NCBI RefSeq assembly: GCF_963678635.1
Contig: NC_087068.1
Coordinates: 15,813,872 to 15,877,871, forward strand
From: Symsagittifera roscoffensis
Lineage: Eukaryota > Xenacoelomorpha > Acoela > Convolutidae
DNA length: 64,000 nucleotides
Reading direction: 5' to 3'
Positions 52,741 to 61,700 of this stretch are shown here, piece by piece (position 1 is the stretch's first letter; each line of letters opens with the position of its first letter). The notes beneath the pieces are model-generated. The model worked only from the letters and a program-made list of their open reading frames with translations. It did not search any database and had not been told where the DNA came from. A program made the translations under genes and the position numbers.

Positions 52741-54789
52741 TCAATTTTTCTCGTTTCTCATTTCGACATCAACGGGTTCTTTTTCAGTTTCTTCAATTTC
52801 ATTTGCATCAACATTCTGCGATGGATTTCCGACAGCACTCAAAATTTCAGCACCATTAACATTAACAACGTTCTCATTTATAGTATTATTAGCATTGATA
52901 GCTTCCCGTGCAGTTTCATCGCCTTCATTTGAAACATCTGCAGAAATATCAACATCTTCATTGAGTTTTACTAGAGGATTCTTAATAGCATCTCCATTTT
53001 TGCCATTTTCTTGAAGCACTTCATCAGTTTGATATACTTTTTCAATGTCATTCATTTCAATTTCCTCAGACAATAGTTCCATGCTTTCGTATTTTCTAGC
53101 ACTTTCTACTGCATCATCGGCAAGTTTCAAAGCAGGCATTTCGGTAATTACCACTGTTGTTTCGCCAGTAGTTTCAACTACGTCTCCATTGACCGTCGGG
53201 ATCTCAGCGGTCATAATTTCAGTCGCAAGCGAACCAGTTGCGTTCACATTTTCATGTTTATTCACGCTTTTACAGACATCGCCGTCTCCATTTATATGGA
53301 CAAATTTTACTTCTGTTTGTTCTGTATTCGAACTTGGTTTGCCCAAAACATGTTTTGTATCTTTCAAATTTGAAGTTTCTCTTGCCGTTTTCACTTCAAA
53401 AACTTCAGTACTTTCTTCCTCTTCATTTCTGTCAACAACTAAACATGTCGAGTGCTGGCCTCCTGCTGAAACCTGAATAACTTTTCGGTCAGTTAACTGC
53501 TTTGAAGACACTTTTTCAGGTTTCAAATAATCTTCATCGTCACCCAAACCCAACTGATTATTGGTGCCAGCTCCCCAGGCGTAGAGATACCCTCTTTGGG
53601 CAACCGCAAATGACACGCAAGATCCGGCAGCTATACTTCTCACGTTTTCAATATCCAGTTTCTGAGGAACAGAAACGTACTCCGGGTCTTTCGGCTCTGG
53701 ATGAATCCCAAGTCTACCTAAATCTCCCCGCCCTGCTCCGTAAACGTTACCTTCAGTAGTCAAAAATAAGGTATGATGATCACCTCCAGCAACTTCTTTA
53801 ATTTCCATGCCAACAAAAGCCTTCACTTTTGTCGGTACGAAGACATTGTTATTGTTAACCTGGGTTCCAGTTTGTCCAAAATTGTTCAAACCACATCCAA
53901 AGAGAATATTTTTTGACGACAGGAAAAAAGAATTGTAACCAAAACTCCAGATGTTTGCAGTTTTTTGCTTGCCAACAAAGTAAACCATGCCAGGTTCCAA
54001 TACAGAAGAAAGTCCACGTCGTCCGCCTTTCACACTTTGGTACTTCGAAACTCTGCCTAGTTCGCCTTGCTCGGCGGCTCCGACCGAGTACACATCTCCA
54101 AGAGACGATAACATCACGAGATGATTATACCCACTCGCTATTTTCACCATCTCTGGGATATTTGACAGCTTCAGAGGACTAATGCAATGCTGCATTAAAT
54201 CTGCCGAGAGTCCAAGAGTTCCTTGACTGTCTCGAAAAATACCCCAAATGTACACAGAGCCTGAGGCGTCCAAGGCTGCAGAATGACTATCTCCCGCTGT
54301 TATTTGAACTATTTTTGTTATGTTCGGGATCTCGACAATCATCGGGATAAAGGTATCTTCTTCCTCTTCAGTTTTTCTGCCGAGAGCACTTTCGTCGTTA
54401 CAGCCAAATGTGTACACATCGCCTGCTGGGGTTAAACATACTGTATGCATACCGCCACAAATAATCTGAACAATTTTTTCTGTCATCTTAACTGGCTGAA
54501 ATCTTTTTCGTTCAGTCACTGAATCGCCTAAGCCTAATTGACCTGTATCTCCTTGACCGCATGCCAGCCCTATTCCTGCTTCTTCATTATGAGGAAAGGT
54601 AATTTCTGGCTGAGAATTACTAGTTTTAGGCTGTTTGGGTTTCGGCGTGGCTTCGCCACCGTTTGGAAATAGGCTTCGTTTCCTAGGATTCTGAGATGAG
54701 CCGGCAGTCGTTTGATTTGAGTCTGAATCGTTGTTATTTGCACCGGTAGAAACAGTACGGCCTTTTCTAGCAGACCTGAGAGATACCAT
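52741..54789 (-). CDS. RCC1: RCC1, Ran guanine-nucleotide exchange factor, with long acidic tail
   Basis: An intronless 682-codon frame with ATG at 54789-54787. A basic N-terminus (about 1-60, RKRSLFPN..TPKPKQPK) is the expected chromatin-binding and nuclear-import tail. Residues about 74-453 form the seven-bladed propeller: GQGDTGQLGLGD, GGMHTVCLTPAGDVYTFGCND, AGDSHSAALD, SGYNHLVML, GGDHHTLFL and GGQHSTCLVV. The family charges Ran with GTP on chromatin, which drives nuclear transport and spindle assembly. The last 229 residues are acidic and T/N/V-rich with no domain; human RCC1 (421 residues) lacks them. The position matching the catalytic Asp of SGNDHLVML is Asn here (about residue 222). 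It lies 680 bp downstream of the CEP164 stop. Confidence 0.93.
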   Translation of the reverse strand: MVSLRSARKGRTVSTGANNNDSDSNQTTAGSSQNPRKRSLFPNGGEATPKPKQPKTSNSQPEITFPHNEEAGIGLACGQGDTGQLGLGDSVTERKRFQPVKMTEKIVQIICGGMHTVCLTPAGDVYTFGCNDESALGRKTEEEEDTFIPMIVEIPNITKIVQITAGDSHSAALDASGSVYIWGIFRDSQGTLGLSADLMQHCISPLKLSNIPEMVKIASGYNHLVMLSSLGDVYSVGAAEQGELGRVSKYQSVKGGRRGLSSVLEPGMVYFVGKQKTANIWSFGYNSFFLSSKNILFGCGLNNFGQTGTQVNNNNVFVPTKVKAFVGMEIKEVAGGDHHTLFLTTEGNVYGAGRGDLGRLGIHPEPKDPEYVSVPQKLDIENVRSIAAGSCVSFAVAQRGYLYAWGAGTNNQLGLGDDEDYLKPEKVSSKQLTDRKVIQVSAGGQHSTCLVVDRNEEEESTEVFEVKTARETSNLKDTKHVLGKPSSNTEQTEVKFVHINGDGDVCKSVNKHENVNATGSLATEIMTAEIPTVNGDVVETTGETTVVITEMPALKLADDAVESARKYESMELLSEEIEMNDIEKVYQTDEVLQENGKNGDAIKNPLVKLNEDVDISADVSNEGDETAREAINANNTINENVVNVNGAEILSAVGNPSQNVDANEIEETEKEPVDVEMRNEKN

Positions 54790-55467
54790 AATCTGAAGAT
54801 GAACTAAAAATTATAACTGCAAAATTGTTCACAAAAATCTAAGCTTTGAATAGAACAATAGAACTAATAATTTAAAAATCAAGACCTCAAAACGTATAAC
54901 TAATGGTATTTCGAGAAAAAAATGAGACAAGATATTTTATTAAAATTCTAGCTTTTACAAAATATGTGGAAGTATTTTGACGAAATATTTGGAAGTTGTA
55001 AGTTGGCAAGAGGCAACATACTCAGTAGTAACCGAAATGTACAAAACAAGTGTTAGAAATTTAGTAACTACTATTTACAGAGACTGTTTGTATTTACAAT
55101 TTGTCGTTTTTACAAACAATATACCGACTGTTAATTCAATCGGTCTAAATTTCGGTCTAAGTGTTTATCGCCAATAATTGCCATTAGCACCGGAACAAGT
55201 GGATACACCAGATTTTGCGCCATAAAGAAGAGTAATCAATGTCTATTTATTTGACCAAAAGAAACTCAAAAGGTATCGATTCAAAAAATCTTGACACTTC
55301 CCATAATATAAGTGCTCTAAAAATTACCGGAAGATAACATAAAAGCTTCCGAAAACATGATAACAGTTACCATTCAATTTTATGTCGCGAAAGCCTGCAA
55401 TTAAATGTCTTCATAAGGACATTAACATACAATAATCGATCGAAAATAAATGATTTAATTTGAGAGT

Positions 55468-55723
55468 TCAAGCATCCAAAGAGGGTTCCACGGCCATAGT
55501 TTGTTTGAACTCCACCAGCCATTTGTTCAACTGGCGCAACTGGGTCTCGACGGAGCCTGGCGGTGGCATCCAGTCATTCAGGAACGGGTATTTCGAGTTC
55601 GTGTTCACGTGATCTGATGTTCTCAAATAGTGAGATGGGGCTCCTGGAACTGATCCCTGAGGCTGAGATAGGGGAGTGTTCAGGCCAAATGATATTTCCC
55701 GATTGTAGCGTTTCAGTAACTCA
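55468..55723 (-). CDS. CEP164: CEP164 last exon
   Basis: Acceptor TTTCTGTTCCAG|TGAGTT; stop TGA at 55470-55468. Encodes ELLKRYNREISFGL, a Pro/Ser-rich loop, and the final helix VETQLRQLNKWLVEFKQ. Confidence 0.87.
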
Positions 55724-58700
55724 CTGGAACAGAAATTCAAGTTTCAGAAATTCAGCTGCCCATAGGAACGTTACAACTAACTACATGCTCTTCAGACGTC
55801 AAAAACGAACTGATCATTCATATTTAGATAAAACGGCGTCTTCTGAAACTTCTTGACTCGAATCATGTAGCTATTGGCAGACAAGTAAACTGTGAAAATA
55901 AACAATGGTATATTACTTACGTGGCTGGTATGTATCCGTACCCAATAGGGGTGCTATATTCGTCCGCATATCCCGCTCGGTAGGGATTAGCTAAAACACC
56001 AGAACAGATTACATGTGAACAAGCGGTATGATTGACACTTTTGTGATAAATTAAATTAATTTGAGAAAATAGATCTTTAACTATTTTTGTATTCAGCTGG
56101 GCAATGTAAAAGTTTGAATCCACTTTTAAAACATGTCATTCAGGTTTTTTGCTCATTTGCAGCTAACTTGAAACCGCAAAAACAAATTGAGCGTGAAAAC
56201 TTCTAAGACTATCTTTCCTTTAAAAAAAAAACGAAAATCTTGTTCATGAGTAAATCGAAAATTCAGCCTATTATCAAAATACTCACAGTGTCCGAAGTAT
56301 GACCTCCACTTCCTGGCCATCATTTGTTCGGCTGTTTCATGGCCATCACTATGGCCACCTATTTCTCTATTTGCACTGTTGGCAGAGAACACTATGGACT
56401 CGCCCACTGCAACATCCACGTGTTTCGTGTCTACAACCCACAAATATTATGATTATTCTACAGTAATAGAAAGTTCTCTTGACACAAATATTATGTAACA
56501 TGAAAAATCTTGAAATGCATATCGAAAACTAAAATTCTGGAAATGGTCAAACCAAATTCAAATGTTACGCTAACTTTGTCATCAATTTGTTCCACATTTT
56601 GCTCAAAATTAAATTTGCAAAGCTACCGATCAGATGTTTTTTAATGCCATAAAATGTTTCGAGACAGATATTTTGTCGTTTGAATTTCAATTCGTACAGG
56701 CCACTTACAGAAGACCAGTACCATCTAAATTATGAAAACCCGAAGATCAGTTTTAGTTTTATAAAGTAATTTCAGATTAATTTAAAGTGCGCGATCAATT
56801 TTATAGGCAACAAACTAACCCGGTGACTTGCGTCTCGTGTTTCTGTCGCGGGAGAGCGTTCTTGTTCTTCCACTGGGCAAATCACTCGGGGGTTTTCTGG
56901 TACTAGTTAAACGACTACTTCTCTCAAAATGCCTGTTCTGAAGATGTCCGTCGAAATTTAGAGATCTCAGTAGAGTTTGCAGTCTTTCGTTTGTACTATC
57001 CATAGAGCTCTTAACGCCATTCAACTCTTTTGCTTCGTTTTGGTTTACTGGAAAAAAACATCTTTCAATATCACTAACTTCGCTTATGCAATAAATGATT
57101 TATTCAAAATTTGCACAACCCGCTTTTTAAACGTTTATATTAATACACGCATTCGCAAAAATTACGCGTATAAGATTTCTGCTTACATGCAGCTATGATC
57201 TCATCGGTACTAGAAAATCCACTGCTGTAGCTATCTGGATCTTCCTCCTCGTCGCCTTCTGCAAAATCATCAATACCAAATCCACTTTTCACCATATTTG
57301 TCCTGATACCATCATCGTTTTCATTGTCCGACTTTTGACCTCGAGATCCTTTGTATTTATCGTTTAAGGTCAAAGTGACTTTTTTCTGTGAGGCTGATTT
57401 ACTTTTTGATTTACTCGCATCTTTCAGGAGGTCCCTGATTTGCTCTAAATCTTGAGACTCTTGTCCGAAAAGATCATTTTCATCGGTAAAATCTGCTTCG
57501 ATAGCATCATCTTCATCGTCAGCTTGTTTGTACATATTCGGATTTTTGCTTTGGTTCACTTTGTGAGTTTTGATTTTCTGCTGTTTGTTAGCCAACATTG
57601 TTTTGAAGTCAGCTTCTTCTTGCAATATCGTCTGAAAAGTCGAAAAAACGTTCATTAAAGATTAAACTAGTTCATGGGTTCGTTCACTGCTGTGAGCAAA
57701 TGAATTCGAAATTTCGACAAAATGTCCCGCAAAAAAAAATTCCCGGGCCCTTTTTGATAACAAACTTTTGGCACAGTTAGAAAAAACCACCCCGGTAGAA
57801 ATTTTGATGGACACATCCTGTCTCAAATTACAAATAGGTTTCAACCTCATACCTGACTTGCTTTACTAGCTGTCGGTTTGGACCTTGTAAACGTCCATTC
57901 TTTTGATGCCGCTTCATTCCCCTCTGTCACCTCAGACTTCTAAAGCACGGAATCATCAACATATTTTGAACGACGGAGTTGCGTAATTGATCGTGCGCTG
58001 AACTGAACGTTCTCTAAGGCGACTGAATGAAACGAGTCAAAAAAGTTTAAACAATATCAGATAGCCCAGGCAGGTTTTTTCCATTACTTATTTGGTACAA
58101 ATAGGAGCAAAACGGTTTCGAGATTTTCAATTAATTTGTCCAGCTAATTCTATTATATAACATAGTACCTCAAAAAATAATCGAAGCACTTCTAGCTACA
58201 ATTTATTATTGTCAGACAGTTACCTGTGACTGAATACTCTTTATCTGTTCTTTGAGCTCTTCGTGCAAAGTGTCCAGTCTTCGTCTTTCTTCCTCGAGCA
58301 ACTCTTGCTGAAACAAGGAAAATGATCAACTAATTAGGAAAAAAAGTGGCTCAACTATATAAATTTTCTTTAAGATTCTCTATTTTTCTTTAAGATTTTC
58401 TAGATTCTTTAACACATCTATGTCAGGTTTAAAATACCATTTATCTTTTACCAGTATGCATGCTATTCAGCTCTTGACAAAAGTACCGGAGTTGCTCATA
58501 AAAAAAAGACATCTTAAAGCTGTTTTTTTTGTTATCTTTTGGTTAATCCACCTCTTCACTGCCTCAATCAACACGAAAGCATCAACCGCATAAGAATAAA
58601 AGCAACTGACCTTGAGTGCTATCTCCTGCTCAGTGCTCTTCAGTTTCACATCTGCCTCCTTTCTCAACCTCCACGCTTTGTCTTCGAACTCTTTCTCCAG

Positions 58701-61700
58701 CCTCGCTCTCTCCTTCTCTATCTTGGCGTCGTGTGAGTCCGACAAACGAGTCAACTGATAACAGGAGCATAGCTCGCAAGTATGAACTAATATTATAGAT
58801 TAGAATCCTTAAAGGTACCCCAGTTCTCTAATTTTTTTAAGAATGATCTCACGGTTTTTTGGTTTATAATTTCAAACCGCTGTTTTCATCAAAAAAGAAT
58901 AATTCGACCAAAACAGTAGGGAACGCTGCCCTGGTCAAAAATCTTGCATTAACTGCCCAAGTCTAAAAAAAGCTGTTGTACTTGAAAATGACTATGCGTT
59001 CTAAAAATTGCGGCAATTCGACACATCGCCCAGGAATCATTAAAAAGCATCTAAACCTACCTTGCCATTGAGTTCGTTCTCTTTCGCAGTCATTTGTCGG
59101 TCAAACCTGGTGTTCAACTCTGCCAACTCAGTTTCATATGACTCTTGCAGCTCTGCTCTTTCCTTCTCCAGCTGACAAAAATAATCTTTATTCTTGCGTA
59201 TATTTAAAATAACCTTATTTTTTGAGTTATTTATGATTGTATATTGGAATGAAAGTATTCATTTCTAAGCGATCGCCCGCGTGTATAATAAACTTGAGCT
59301 TCGGTAAAAAAAAATTACACCGTTCCGTTCATTTTTTTACACCATAAAAAATCAAAATAACACTAATCATTGCTACAGAAGGATTTACCTTCTTTTTGTA
59401 TACTTCTATCTCTTTGTTGTGTCTGTTTCGGATCTCAGTCAGTTTGTTCTGATAATCCACTTCATTTCTCTGCTTCTGATTGGTCAATTTATCCTCATAC
59501 TTTTCTTCAATCGTCGTCATCTGATAAAAAAAAACTTACTACTTCATTTTCAGCCTTTTCTTGTCAACATACTTTTGAAGTTTTCATGAAAACTTCTTTG
59601 AATGAGCAAGAAAAATTGAAGGCTATGGATATAGTGCATAAGGCAACGCGACAGTTCATCGAGAGCGACAAATAACCGAAAATGAAAAATGGCAGTATTC
59701 GTAGAGAGCGACTGTTTGCACCAAGCGACAATAAGTACCGTCAGAAACAATTTGAATTCCAACAAGACAACAACCAACAACAAAAAAATACATACACAGA
59801 GGCGAAGCTAAGCTTCACACTATTTGCGATTAACCATAAACATTAAAAACATGGAAAATGGAAAAATTTGAAAAAAAAAACGATTTCATAAAAAATCTTG
59901 ACAAGTCTAAGACCGACATGAGACTAGAATGAACAACACTTGCACTTTCAACCACTAGGGAAGTTGCCTAGTACACAAGAAAATAAAAATCAGTGATGTG
60001 GCAACTACGCCGACAATCTTTGAGCAGACACCTGTTGAAACGAAGAAGAAATTGATTTAAAAAAATTGAAAAGTTCCAAGTCCTACTCCCTGAACCTACA
60101 ATGAACAACACTAGCATTTGCCAAACTAAGCCAACATAATTTTAGCAGAAACACGGAAGTCCAACAATTCACTTTTTAGCGATTTTTTTTTCAATTGCAT
60201 ACATATTGAAAAAACAAGGCCCAGCCGAGAGTCGATCCAACCCCAGACCTTAGGGTACAAAGGCGATTGCGTTAACTCTAGGCCAATCGGGAAGAAAACT
60301 GGAGGTTAAGAAGATTGAATTAAAAAGCAAGTTGAAGAAATGCTAAACGTAAGAAAAGTTGTTTACGAGAAAAAGTCTTGTTCCTGATTTCAGGATACTT
60401 GCACCCACAAATGTAATAATAGTTGATTTTGTTGCACAACAGAAATGTTTGCCCTTGAAACAACGCCATACATTTTCATTAGGCCATAAATCATAAGGCA
60501 AAAGCATTTACTCGAAAAAACAACATGAAAAAAAAATATTTGAAATCAGACTTGGTAAAATGACAAGTTACAAACGTTAAAGAATAAGCCGGAACAGTCA
60601 CCACTTGGCTATTCCGCCTTGCTTTACACTCAACTTCAAACTTAGATATCAAATATTTTCGAATTAAGTTGGAAAAAAAGAATTCATATTATCACATAAG
60701 CTGAGCTTGTGTAATTAGTACAAAAATTGCCCAAAACTTTGCACTGAAATGTGAAACGATAGTAGGGATTATACTAAAACTTATAATTTTAAAACCCCTA
60801 GTCACCAAAAAACCAAATACAATGATATAATTCTAATTCAATAAAAACAAAAACCAGATATAAGGCTATTACCACAGAAAATCCACCGAAAAACTGAGCA
60901 CTTTTATTTGCGACTTTAATAAATGGGGTAAATATTTTCGAAACGATATGTTGCGACACAGAAAAACAATCGAACCTAAACTCAATCCCAGTAAAAAACT
61001 CATTCTCACTTCGCTAAACTTATATCATTAGTAAACATAGCCAGCCACCAGACTGGAAAAGAGTGAATGAACGCAAACAGAAAACAAATACTAACATTAT
61101 TGTCGAAAAAAAATCTCAACTTTCGGATTTCAGAAAAAAAGATACCCTTCAAGCTTTTTTAATTTAAGGAAACAGAAAAAAACTGAAATGTTTTTTTTTG
61201 GAAAAAAACTACAACTTTCAAATTTTAAATAAAAACCTATATGCCCTTAGAGCTCTTTCAAATTTTAACCAATTTTAGACTTTTTAGATAAAAATTGAGA
61301 AAACTGGAGCAATGGGTAAAATTTTCATTTCGCTGGGAAATCTGGTACTTAAACTCCGAATTCGATCATAGAAGTCCATCACGTTTTTCGTGACTTTTAC
61401 ACTTTCGCTATTCGATAGCGGAGATTGCCTTCCTTTTACACAGAAGCGAAGATTCGCTTAGCAAACACTAGCGAAAACACGACAAAAAAACAGCTCTATA
61501 CAGTGCGATAATAAAACGTAAAAAAAGCCTCGAATTAGTAAAAATTCGGGTACGCCTCGGATTCGATCTGCGACCTAGAGATTATGAGTCTCACCCACTA
61601 ACCACTCAACCACGGACGCTTGGTAAGTCACAAAAAAAGCAGATAAAAGATGCTATGAAACTTCCAATGCTACAGATCGTGATTTAAGCAAAAGTGGCAC

